Assembly: GCA_934526185.1 (NCBI GenBank)
Contig: CAKTAA010000001.1
Coordinates: 1 to 64,000 of the forward strand
Direction: 5' to 3'
DNA: 64,000 nt
DNA from: an uncultured Eubacteriales bacterium
GTDB lineage: Bacteria > Bacillota > Clostridia > Oscillospirales > CAG-272
The translations under genes were made by a program, and so were the position numbers. Each line of letters starts with the position of its first letter. The first letter of the stretch is position 1. Positions 54,775-62,951 of the stretch are shown piece after piece. Below the pieces are notes generated by a model. That model worked only from the letters and a program-made list of their open reading frames with translations. It made no database searches and was not told the DNA's origin.

Positions 54775-55434
54775 ATGAAACTGACGATGGAAGCTTCGGT
54801 TACCGGCAACGGTGTATTATTTTTCTGGGCGATACTGCTGGGGGCTGTTTGGGGCGTTGTGTATGACATTTTTCGCGTCATACGGATTGCGCGCGGAGCC
54901 TCGTGCCCGGCTGATAATTATGCGGCGGTGAAACGCCTGCGCGCTGTCCGGCTGAAACTGCCGGAGCTGAGCGGAGCAAAGCGCAGAAAAGGAAAGCCTG
55001 AAAAATCTGAAAAACCTAAGCTGCACATAACGGAAACAGCGCTTGTCTTTATCGAGGATCTTCTGTTTACCTTAGCCTGCGGGCTTAGCTTTATCATTTT
55101 TGTTTTTTCAGCCAATTCCGGAATGTTCCGCTGGTTTTTGCTTGTGGGAGCGGCAGCGGGCTTCTGTGCGTATTATTTTACTGTGGGAAAACTGGTGACG
55201 GGATGCGCGGCTCTGCTTGTGGCGCTGCTCCGTGCTGTTCTGATTCTGATAGGTAACTATACACTGTGCCCTTTGCTGCGTTTGATGCTTTTGACAGGGG
55301 GACTGATTTACCGCCTTGCGGTCGGCGTCTGCGGGAGGATACAAAGCCGGTATCGGATGCATATGCTCAAACGCTATACGGCAGCACAGAGCAGGCGCCT
55401 TGAAGCGGCAGCACTTCATGGCTTCCGGACGTAG
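54775..55434 (+). CDS. yabQ: Spore cortex biosynthesis protein YabQ
   Basis: 219-residue membrane protein required for spore cortex assembly. It shows the N-terminal helix VLFFWAILLGAVWGVVYDIFRVIR, a cytoplasmic loop, DLLFTLACGLSFIIFVF with RWFLLVGAAAGF, and a basic tail. These are the recognised YabQ features. AGAAAGGAC lies just before ATG 54775. About 195 bases after yabP. Confidence 0.9.
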   Translation: MKLTMEASVTGNGVLFFWAILLGAVWGVVYDIFRVIRIARGASCPADNYAAVKRLRAVRLKLPELSGAKRRKGKPEKSEKPKLHITETALVFIEDLLFTLACGLSFIIFVFSANSGMFRWFLLVGAAAGFCAYYFTVGKLVTGCAALLVALLRAVLILIGNYTLCPLLRLMLLTGGLIYRLAVGVCGRIQSRYRMHMLKRYTAAQSRRLEAAALHGFRT

Positions 55435-55612
55435 TGCGGCAGTATAGAAAATTATGTACGCCGATATGTGGATTCTGTTGTTTCTGCCTGCTCCTATCCG
55501 AAAAATATTTTTACAAAAAATTCTCGCGGGAGAAATCAATTTACTATGAATTTTCCCTTTTTGCCTGAGCAACGAGAAATATACTGTATTGAAAAAGTAA
55601 GGAGGAATGGCT

Positions 55613-55897
55613 TTGAAGCCTAAAAAGCAAACTCACTTTTTTGTCAAAGCGGCTTTTGTCGTCTTTGCAGTTTTTTGTGTTATTACCATATTCAATATGC
55701 AGCATAAGAATAACGGGAAAATAAATGATATAGAGACATTGGCTGCTCAGATAAAGGAAACACAGGCGAGGGTTGATGAGCTGCAGGATCAGGTTGAGAC
55801 GCCGTATGACAAGGATTATATTATCAAAGTGGCAAAAGAGAAGCTGAATTACAGCCTGCCGAATGAAATTATTTTTTACAATGATCTGGCAAACTGA
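55613..55897 (+). CDS. Septum formation initiator (DivIC/FtsB family)
   Basis: 94-residue bitopic division protein: a basic cytoplasmic start, one membrane helix (FVKAAFVVFAVFCVITIFNM), then an extracytoplasmic coiled coil (about 40-70) and the C-terminal DYIIKVAKEKLNYSLPNEIIFYND, typical of DivIC. AAGGAGG is seven bases before TTG 55613 and only one base before ATG 55607, so the TTG start is favoured. Position after yabQ matches B. subtilis gene order. Confidence 0.9.
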   Translation: MKPKKQTHFFVKAAFVVFAVFCVITIFNMQHKNNGKINDIETLAAQIKETQARVDELQDQVETPYDKDYIIKVAKEKLNYSLPNEIIFYNDLAN

Positions 55898-56190
55898 TCG
55901 ACGAATTTCATCAGACATGCTTTTTGCGAACGCAGAAAAAAGAGACGGAAGAAGCGCCTTTTAAATATGAAGAAAAGCAGGATGCTCCTGCCTCCGTATA
56001 ACTTAGGTAAGATGTCCCCCACCTCATTAGGCGGCGGTTTCCATTCTGCCATTCAGTGGAGAGTCAATCCCCCACTTGAATGTTATGCTACCTTAAATGA
56101 CGAGGCTGCGCTCCTTATTGAAGCCTAACGAGACAGAGACAGTACACAGGACATACCGGAAAGATGTAAAATATGGAAATGGAGAAATAC

Positions 56191-57399
56191 ATGAATCAGA
56201 GAACAGCGCAGGAAAGCCGGAGCAAGCGACAGCAGAAAAAAGACGGTGTGATTTGGACCGTTTTGACAGCTATCTTGCTCCTCTTTTCCGTTTTGGGCAA
56301 TGTGATCATGGGAGCGGTATTGTACAACAGGTTTTCCTCCGGAGAAGGCGAATCCTATGAGGAGCTTCAGGCGGAGCGGAACCGTCTGGCAGCCGTTTCC
56401 GAACAATATGCTTCTCTTTTGGAGAATAATGCTGTTCTAAATGAAAAAATTGCGGATCAGTCTGAGGAGCTTGCGCGTTTGGAGGAGGAAAAGAAGGCTC
56501 TTCAGGAACAGCTTGATGAGCGTGCCCTTGATGAATTCGCTGCAGAAATTGACCGCCTGGTGCAGAATGCGCCCTGGTGGTTCGATGCGGCGGGGAATTT
56601 TGTAAAATGGGACGGAACCGATGTTCCGTCCGGCTATACACGAGCGTCGGTGTCTGTTTATTATGAGGATTTGGAAAGTGGGAGATCTTACGGCTGCGGA
56701 GAGGAGACGAGCTATTATGCCGCCAGTCTTATCAAGGCGCCGTACATATACGCATTGCTATGCGAATTTGCCGCTGCCAGAGAACGTACAGCGGAGGGCG
56801 AAGATTTAGGCATCTACGACTGGAACCGTACGGTAACGCTGACGGATGCAATGAAAAGAAGCGGTTCCGGTACGATCAAAAGCATGCCGGCCGGTACGCA
56901 GTTTACGGTAAAGGAACTGATGCAGTATGCCATTGAAGTCAGTGACAATACGGCGTTTCATTTTCTGAAAACGACATACGGATCCGACTTTTTTTTCGAA
57001 AAGGCCAAGGAACTCGGCGTCAGCAGTGTATATGAAGGTTCATTTGATACGCTGAATGCAGAGGACGCGTGTGTTTTTCTGCGTGCTATCTATGAATTTG
57101 CAGAAGAGAACGATATAGAAGGACAAATGCTGCTTGAAAGCATGAAAAAAGCGAACTATACGATTCTCATTCCGCAGGCAGCGGAAGGTACGGAAACGGC
57201 GCATAAATACGGATGGGATTCGAAGGCCTATCACGATATGGCGATTGTGTTTGCTAAGCGGCCTTATGTGATTTGCATCATGACAAATTTTGATTTTTCA
57301 GAGAGAAGTCAGTGGCGGGAGGGTATCAACGAATATTTGAGAGAAATTGCCGCGCATATTATGGAATATCATGAACAAACTGCCGCGGAGCGAACATAA
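56191..57399 (+). CDS. Membrane-anchored coiled-coil serine hydrolase (beta-lactamase class A fold)
   Basis: 402 residues: one N-terminal membrane helix (about 20-45), a coiled coil (about 55-115), then a beta-lactamase/PBP-like domain. Active-site motifs: SLIK (Ser179, Lys182), SDN (about 251-253) and HKYG (Lys339), the last replacing the usual KTG. An obvious class-A Glu166 loop is not visible, so it may be a peptidoglycan-acting or degenerate enzyme rather than a true beta-lactamase. ATG 56191 has GGAG seven bases upstream. It lies next to divIC. Confidence 0.82.
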   Translation: MNQRTAQESRSKRQQKKDGVIWTVLTAILLLFSVLGNVIMGAVLYNRFSSGEGESYEELQAERNRLAAVSEQYASLLENNAVLNEKIADQSEELARLEEEKKALQEQLDERALDEFAAEIDRLVQNAPWWFDAAGNFVKWDGTDVPSGYTRASVSVYYEDLESGRSYGCGEETSYYAASLIKAPYIYALLCEFAAARERTAEGEDLGIYDWNRTVTLTDAMKRSGSGTIKSMPAGTQFTVKELMQYAIEVSDNTAFHFLKTTYGSDFFFEKAKELGVSSVYEGSFDTLNAEDACVFLRAIYEFAEENDIEGQMLLESMKKANYTILIPQAAEGTETAHKYGWDSKAYHDMAIVFAKRPYVICIMTNFDFSERSQWREGINEYLREIAAHIMEYHEQTAAERT

Positions 57400-57442
57400 A
57401 GACAAATCATTTCAAAGTACAATCAGTCTATTTGATACGATA

Positions 57443-57472
57443 AAGTGCTTTTCTGAGGAAAAGCACTTTTTT
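57443..57472 (+). terminator. Intrinsic terminator of the serine hydrolase gene
   Basis: AAGTGCTTTTC (57443-57453), loop TGAG, GAAAAGCACTT (57458-57468), T-tract. Confidence 0.92.
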
Positions 57473-57542
57473 ATGGTTTTGTACTATGCAAATTTGTCAG
57501 TATTCTGTATGGCAGAGCGTACTGCGGAAAATTTGCCTGGTG

Positions 57543-58712
57543 TTATGATAAAAAAACAGCCTCCGAGGCTCCGGAAGTATAGACAACGCGGCCGCTGATA
57601 ACGGTTAAACGGACTCTGGTGTCAAGCTGCAGAGGGCTTCCGTCAAAGACTGCCAGATCCGCGTCTTTACCGACTTTCAGGCTGCCAAGCCTGTGATCTA
57701 CCCGACAGATTTTTGCGGCGTTAATGGTAATGGCGCGGAGGGCGGACGCCTCCTCTAAGCCTTCCTTTTTGGCGAGAGCGGCGCAAAGCGGCAGATATTG
57801 TATGCGGGACACCGGATGATCGGTTGTCAGTGCAACAAGAACGCCGGCCCTGTCAAGAATACCGGCCGTTTTGAAATCGGAGTTGTTAACCTCGTTTTTG
57901 CTTCTGGAGGCCAGAGACGGACCGACGATTGCCGGATAGCCGCTTGAGGCGATCGCATCGGCGATCAGATGCCCTTCCGTGCAGTGATCAAGGGTAAGAC
58001 CCAGATGAAATTCATTTGCTATCCGAATGGCTGTAAAAATATCGTCTGTTCGGTGTACATGTGCTTTCAGAGGAATTTTACCCTCGAACAGATCGCGGTA
58101 GCATTCCATCGAAAAATCCGGCTGAACGCCGCCGTTTTGTTCCGCGTCAAAATATTGACGCGCGAGAAACAGCTCTTCGCGAATGAGAGAAGCAATGGCC
58201 ATCCTTGTAGATGGAATATTACCGTTGACACCGTAATTCACCTTCGGATTTTCACCAAACGCTATTTTTACAGCAGCGGGTGCAAGGACAACCATATCAT
58301 CAACTCTGCGTCCGTCCGTTTTTATAAAAGCAAACTGACCGCCAATGGCGTTAGCGCTCCCGGGCCCTGCCATGACGCCGGTGATTCCCTGAGCTATGGC
58401 ATTGTGAAAAGCGCTGTCCATGGGATTGATGGCGTCGACAGCGCGCAGACAGGGGGTGACAGGATTGGTTCCCTCATTGCAGTCATCCCCTTGCCGCCCT
58501 GCTTTTTCCTCTGAAATACCGATGTGACTGTGGGCGTCAATCAAGCCCGGATAAATGTGAAGCCCGGAGGCGTTCAGAAGGCGCGTACCTTCGGGCGGCG
58601 AAATATGCTCCGATATTTTTACGATTTTATCATCCCGTATCAGCAGGTCAGCGCGAATGGTCCCCTGATTTTCCTCCATGGTGTGAAGCGTTCCGTTTTG
58701 AATGCAGATCAT
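57543..58712 (-). CDS. Amidohydrolase (imidazolonepropionase/dihydroorotase-like)
   Basis: 389-residue metal-dependent hydrolase. The typical small beta domain surrounds a TIM barrel: YPGLIDAHSHIG (metal His pair), IPLKAHVHRTDDI (His), LDHCTEG, VALTTDHPVSR (Asp) and LGSLKVGKDADLAVFDGSPL at the C-terminus. Substrate unknown. GGAGG lies before the ATG. The last codons double as a terminator hairpin. Confidence 0.92.
   Translation of the reverse strand: MICIQNGTLHTMEENQGTIRADLLIRDDKIVKISEHISPPEGTRLLNASGLHIYPGLIDAHSHIGISEEKAGRQGDDCNEGTNPVTPCLRAVDAINPMDSAFHNAIAQGITGVMAGPGSANAIGGQFAFIKTDGRRVDDMVVLAPAAVKIAFGENPKVNYGVNGNIPSTRMAIASLIREELFLARQYFDAEQNGGVQPDFSMECYRDLFEGKIPLKAHVHRTDDIFTAIRIANEFHLGLTLDHCTEGHLIADAIASSGYPAIVGPSLASRSKNEVNNSDFKTAGILDRAGVLVALTTDHPVSRIQYLPLCAALAKKEGLEEASALRAITINAAKICRVDHRLGSLKVGKDADLAVFDGSPLQLDTRVRLTVISGRVVYTSGASEAVFLS
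57550..57570 (-). terminator. Terminator encoded in the last codons of the amidohydrolase gene
   Basis: Minus-strand AGCCTCGGAGGCT (5-bp stem, short loop) is followed by seven Ts, all within the codons for EAVFL at the end of the protein. Confidence 0.6.
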
Positions 58713-58780
58713 ACAAACCTCCGAAAAAATTTATTGCCGTGTATATTTTTGCCAAAAGAAAGCAAAACTATCCATGTCAG

Positions 58781-58789
58781 CATAGGATA
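58781..58789 (+). promoter_or_regulatory. Possible sporulation-type -10 element (CATANNNTA)
   Basis: CATAGGATA at 58781-58789 fits the -10 form used by mother-cell sigma factors E and K. A matching -35 is not convincing. It is about 40 bases before the Asn/Gln micro-gene. Confidence 0.3.
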
Positions 58790-58827
58790 CTCAACTGGAA
58801 AAAAGGATTTTTAAGGAGGATTCTACC

Positions 58828-58989
58828 GTGAACAATCAGAATAATCAGAACCAAAACAACCAAAACAACCAAAACAACCAGAATCAGAACAATCAGAATC
58901 AGAACAATCAGAACAACCGGAACAACCAAAACAATCAGAATCAGAAGAATCGTCAAAACAATAATCAGAACCAGCAGAACAGCCGCTGA
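58828..58989 (+). CDS. Asn/Gln-only micro-protein
   Basis: A 53-residue ORF from GTG 58828 to TGA 58987-58989, with AAGGAGG (58813-58819) eight bases upstream, the strongest site in the neighbourhood. Nearly every residue is Asn or Gln, with repeats of NNQ and NQ; only a few Arg, one Lys and one or two Ser break it (KNR, then the ending QNSR). It has no signal peptide or domain. A perfect 14-bp terminator follows 22 bases after the stop. AAT/AAC and CAG/CAA are mixed, so the repeat is kept at the protein rather than only the DNA level. Function unknown; a spore-associated role is only a guess. Confidence 0.65.
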   Translation: MNNQNNQNQNNQNNQNNQNQNNQNQNNQNNRNNQNNQNQKNRQNNNQNQQNSR

Positions 58990-59010
58990 GCGGCATGTGA
59001 AGTGTACTGC

Positions 59011-59060
59011 GGAACAGGCCGTCCTCTGCACAACAGTGCAAGGGACGGCCTGTTCCTTTT
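59011..59060 (+). terminator. Strong terminator of the Asn/Gln micro-gene
   Basis: GGAACAGGCCGTCC (59011-59024) pairs perfectly with GGACGGCCTGTTCC (59043-59056); an inner TGCAC/GTGCA pairing shortens the loop; TTTTG follows. Confidence 0.93.
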
Positions 59061-59211
59061 GTTCTTATAATAATCTATAAACTAATAATATATCAATGCT
59101 CGAAAGAAATTTGATAAGAATGATATTGTACCTTATCGAGAAAACAACGATAATTTTACGTACGAAGCTGCAATAAAGAATCGAAAGAGCGGGTTTGTAT
59201 TTTACAAAATT

Positions 59212-60198
59212 TTACCGGCTGCTGTCGGCATACACTCTGCGGATCACGTCGTCAATTCCGGTTTCCTCAAAGCTGATGTCGCGAATCTGTTCGGTTTGCG
59301 ATATACGGGAGATGATCTCACCTGCGCCGGTATCCTTTTTACAATATTGCAGCCAGACACGATTTCCCTCTCTTCGGACAATTCTTGCGCACGGCACCGA
59401 AAAATCCTTCGACGGCTCGTCAAACAGATCTGCAACGATTGTCTTTTCAGGCGCCAGTCGATCCATAAGCTCTGAAAGCGAACCGTCCTCCACAATTATC
59501 CCTTTGTTTATGATAATAATGCGGTGACATAATTGTTCAATGTCGTCCAAATCATGCGTGGTCAGTATGATTGTTGTTTTATATTGTTCGTTGATATCCC
59601 TGATGAATTTTCTGACAGCATGCTTGACCTCGACATCAAGACCTATTGTAGGTTCGTCAAGGAATACAAGCGCCGGCGAATGCAGCATGGAAGCGGCCAG
59701 ATCACCTTTCATGCGCTGACCGAGAGATAGCTGTCTGACCGGTGTATCAACGATGCTTCCAATGCCCAGAATATCATCAAGAACAGATAGATTTTTACGA
59801 TATGTATCGTCCGGAATCCGGTAGATTCTGCGCAGAAGCTCAAAGGATTCGCCAAGCCGCAGATCCCAGTAAAGCTGTGAGCGCTGACCGAAAACAACGC
59901 CGATATTTTGCACAACCTTCTTACGGTTTTCGTACGGCGAAAGTCCTCTTACGAGCACGGTGCCTGAGGTAGGCTGCAGGATGCCGCTCATCATTTTGAT
60001 GGTCGTGCTTTTTCCGGCGCCGTTCGGCCCGATATAGCCGACGATCTCGCCCTCGGAAATATCAAAGCTGATATGATCCACCGCCCGAAACTTTTCCCTG
60101 TTGATTTTTACAAGATTTTTCAGAGCGCCCCGAAAGCCGCTCTCCTTTTTATTTACCTGAAAATCCTTTACGAGGTCTTTTACCTCAACAACAGCCAT
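59212..60198 (-). CDS. ABC transporter ATP-binding protein (COG4586-like)
   Basis: 328-residue ATPase of an ABC-2 exporter. Walker A GPNGAGKST, the family-specific FGQRSQLYWDL after the Q-loop, signature LSLGQRMK, Walker B LVFLDEPTIGLD and the switch His of LTTHDLDDIE are present. An N-terminal extension with NLVKINREKFRAVD is typical of this subgroup, which pairs with two permeases. Start at 60198; the longer frame has no clear site. Last gene of a three-gene operon; substrate unknown. Confidence 0.93.
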   Translation of the reverse strand: MAVVEVKDLVKDFQVNKKESGFRGALKNLVKINREKFRAVDHISFDISEGEIVGYIGPNGAGKSTTIKMMSGILQPTSGTVLVRGLSPYENRKKVVQNIGVVFGQRSQLYWDLRLGESFELLRRIYRIPDDTYRKNLSVLDDILGIGSIVDTPVRQLSLGQRMKGDLAASMLHSPALVFLDEPTIGLDVEVKHAVRKFIRDINEQYKTTIILTTHDLDDIEQLCHRIIIINKGIIVEDGSLSELMDRLAPEKTIVADLFDEPSKDFSVPCARIVRREGNRVWLQYCKKDTGAGEIISRISQTEQIRDISFEETGIDDVIRRVYADSSR

Positions 60199-60341
60199 AA
60201 AATTTACCACGCCTTTGCCGTGCAAAGGCTTCCCTTTTATTTGTAGTGCAAGCGGTTTATCGGATTTGTAAAAAGTGTTTTACGCCGACTTTCTCTTATC
60301 CGCCGGATGTTTCTGAAAACGTCCGATCCGAAGCGGAGGCG

Positions 60342-61166
60342 TCAGGAACCTGCGCTTTCATACCGTTTCATTCCGTTTTTGAAAAACAGATAAGCAAGTG
60401 AAAAGGTCAGCGCAGCGACGCCGAGGGATATCAGCCAGATATTTGAGGTCGGCATCAGTCCTGTTTCCATGTTCAGAAAGTCGCTTGCCGGATAATAACT
60501 GACAAACCCCAGCGGTATAACAAATGTAAAAAGCACCTCAATGATCTTGGGATAAATGGAGAGCGGATACATTGTGGTGTATTGATATACGGTGAGTGTC
60601 ATGTCCGAAAGCCTGTTGCGCCCTTTGATATAAAACGCAACGGATCCGACAAACAGAAAAACCGCCCCGCGGATGAAAGTCGCACTCAGAATGACGGTCA
60701 GAAGCTGCAGAAGGTTCCAGAATGTCGGTGCGAATCCGACCAGAAAACAGCCGTAAATCAGGATAATGACGGCGGGAAACAGGTCTGTCAGACCGATCAG
60801 GTTAAAGAACGATATGCAGAACTGGAAGAATACATTCATGGGGCGCAGCAGATATCTGTCGAATTCTCCATATAAAATACTGCTGTCCATATACCACGTC
60901 TGAACAAACAGTACAACAGAGGTTCCGTGACTGACGATGGCGATACCGTACAAAAACACAATCTGCTCGTAGGACCATCCGCCGAGGCTGCCGAAGCTGC
61001 GCACGGTTGCCCAGATGGTCAATAGAATCATTAAAAACTGAATCGGATTACAGAAAAACCAGCCGATTAAAAACGACGGATATTCCATCTGCCTTTGAAC
61101 CTCAAGCCGCACGCTCAGCCGCGCGACGCTGAGATAGTGCCTGATGTTCTCAATAGCTTCTTTCAA
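60342..61166 (-). CDS. ABC-2 family permease (second)
   Basis: 274-residue membrane protein with about six helices. The N-terminal LSVRLEVQRQMEYPSFLIGWF and the TWYMDSSILYGEFDRYLLRPMNVFFQ loop are typical of COG3694-type permeases that work with the ATPase downstream. Ends in a helix and a short basic tail. It starts 34 bases after the other permease ends. Confidence 0.9.
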   Translation of the reverse strand: MKEAIENIRHYLSVARLSVRLEVQRQMEYPSFLIGWFFCNPIQFLMILLTIWATVRSFGSLGGWSYEQIVFLYGIAIVSHGTSVVLFVQTWYMDSSILYGEFDRYLLRPMNVFFQFCISFFNLIGLTDLFPAVIILIYGCFLVGFAPTFWNLLQLLTVILSATFIRGAVFLFVGSVAFYIKGRNRLSDMTLTVYQYTTMYPLSIYPKIIEVLFTFVIPLGFVSYYPASDFLNMETGLMPTSNIWLISLGVAALTFSLAYLFFKNGMKRYESAGS

Positions 61167-61200
61167 GGCCGCACCCCTTTCCGGAAAGTTTTAGCAGAAT

Positions 61201-61992
61201 TTAGCCGCCCTGAACGATAACGTTCCGGAAGGCTCTCTTTTTCAGCGCATTCATGGCGCAGAAGAGTATAATAACCCATACCGTTTGAACTGCCAGGCCG
61301 AAGAGTCCCTCGCTTACGGAGATTTTGCCGATATAGACGCTCACAGGAGCTTGTACAATGTAAAGAAACGGCAGAAATTTTAATCCTTCGGAGAGCCACG
61401 CCGGGAACAGCCAAAGAGGAACCAGCACGCCGGCCAGCAGATTGATAATATGCGATTTGATCGTGCCGATCGGTCCGAGCTCTATTACCCAAAAGGAAAA
61501 TAAGCCGAAGATGGCCGCGATGGACCATTGCAGAAGAAAGCCCATTAGGGTACCGGCGATAAACAGCAGCAGCGCAGGAAATGAAGCGGGTACGGGCACG
61601 CCGAAGCACAGGGATGCGATAAGAAAAATCGGGACAAATTTTGTAAAAAAATTTGCAATAATACCTGCCACATCCGCAGCAAAATACATACCCATGACGC
61701 TGACCGGCTTGATGAACTCGACGGCAACATTACCGCCGCGTATGCTTTGCTTTATGTTGCCTTCAACCGAAATGCTGTAGAATATGGCGAGAAGCATGGA
61801 CAAAACGGAATAGTCAATCATCTGGCCGAGAGAGGTATCCGCGATTACGCCTTGATCTCCGTAGGCGGAAACCCAGAAAAAGTATTTTGAGAACATGATA
61901 AGAAGCTGCAGACAGATGGAAGTCAGAATTTCGAATCTATAGGCAAAGGCAACAAGCAGCCGCGTTTTGATGGCGTAAAGATACGGCAGCAT
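61201..61992 (-). CDS. ABC-2 family permease (first)
   Basis: 263 residues, about six helices, COG4587-like. LPYLYAIKTRLLVAFAYRFEIL at the start and IRGGNVAVEFIKPVSVMGMYFAADV in the middle resemble the paired permease. ATG 61992 has AAGGAG six bases upstream; the earlier Met lacks a site. First gene of the trio. Confidence 0.88.
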   Translation of the reverse strand: MLPYLYAIKTRLLVAFAYRFEILTSICLQLLIMFSKYFFWVSAYGDQGVIADTSLGQMIDYSVLSMLLAIFYSISVEGNIKQSIRGGNVAVEFIKPVSVMGMYFAADVAGIIANFFTKFVPIFLIASLCFGVPVPASFPALLLFIAGTLMGFLLQWSIAAIFGLFSFWVIELGPIGTIKSHIINLLAGVLVPLWLFPAWLSEGLKFLPFLYIVQAPVSVYIGKISVSEGLFGLAVQTVWVIILFCAMNALKKRAFRNVIVQGG

Positions 61993-62080
61993 GAGATACT
62001 CCTTCCTGAATGCATTCGGACTCAGAGCGGGTAATTTGTGAAATATACAGTTTTCGGCAATATACGTAAAGAGTATGCGA

Positions 62081-62109
62081 ATTATATCACGTTTTACAAG
62101 ATTTATCAA
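62081..62109 (-). promoter_or_regulatory. Sigma-A promoter of the ABC-2 exporter operon
   Basis: On the minus strand TTGATA (62104-62109), 17-bp spacer, TATAAT (62081-62086), about 90 bases before the start. Confidence 0.82.
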
Positions 62110-62951
62110 GGGGTACAGCCAAAAATAATTGAGTTTACAATCAAAATATTTTTATATAAATACAAGACATTTTATAACAAAAGTTTGAATCTTGAAATAC
62201 TGCACTCATCAATCGGAAAACAAGCCAAAAGATGTACGATAACAGAAAATCACATGATGATGCTGAGCGGTTTCTGAGCAAACGAATACCTGCCGGTCTA
62301 CGGTGCTTCGGTGGCAGGGGATTGCGGCAATAAACAGAAACTCCTCGTCCCAGCAAAGCCGCTTTTGCAGCGTTTGCGGCATATTATTTCTTCAGGTTCA
62401 TCCAGCGCACGTTCACCGCGCCGCAGCATTCCCTATGCTTAAAGCAGAGAATTCCTGCGGCGCCGATAAACTGCCCTTTCTGACAAGTGCTTCGCGTTGC
62501 CGATTCCCTGTCTGCTCCGGCACATTTCAGGCGAGAATAGCGGATACAGGTACAGTTTCGTCAGATATTTCTTTACGGTATTCTGAAAAAGTTCCGGCTT
62601 TGCGGCGCCACGGTCGGCACTGGCCGGAGAACATGTCATTTCCTTGTATACTTTGCAGCATTCCCTTGCCGTTTGCGGTACTCGATGCCGATTCCAGACA
62701 GAATATGGCGTTGATATTAAAGATATTTGCAGGGGGAAAGGTATCTCTGAAAGCTCCGACGCTTATCTGCCGTATTTTCATTGGAAAACGCACGGAGGTA
62801 ATTGTGAGTGATGCCGCGCTCACGGTATATCCTTTTGATTGACTTTTTTTGAAAGTGAAGCGTTGTTCCGGCAAAAACAGAGTGCGACGTGACCGGACTT
62901 CTGCGGTAAAAATCATACTCTTTTTGACAAATCCCATAGATTTGTGAAGAG
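62110..62951. other. Long gap between proA and the ABC-2 exporter
   Basis: 842 bases. The first about 150 are AT-rich. The rest is of ordinary composition with ORFs on both strands (for example 62303-62842 plus strand) that lack ribosome sites and do not read like proteins. No RNA gene, repeat or clear terminator was seen; decayed coding sequence is possible. Confidence 0.4.

Noticed and set aside
58828..58989. The Asn/Gln stretch considered as a non-coding CAG/AAC tandem repeat or CRISPR-like array
   Set aside because: The unit length is not constant, there are no spacers, and a strong ribosome site and terminator frame an intact ORF.
62303..62842. A 179-codon plus-strand ORF in the proA-exporter gap
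   Set aside because: No ribosome site, odd composition rich in Ser/Arg/Cys, and overlapping ORFs of equal quality on the other strand.
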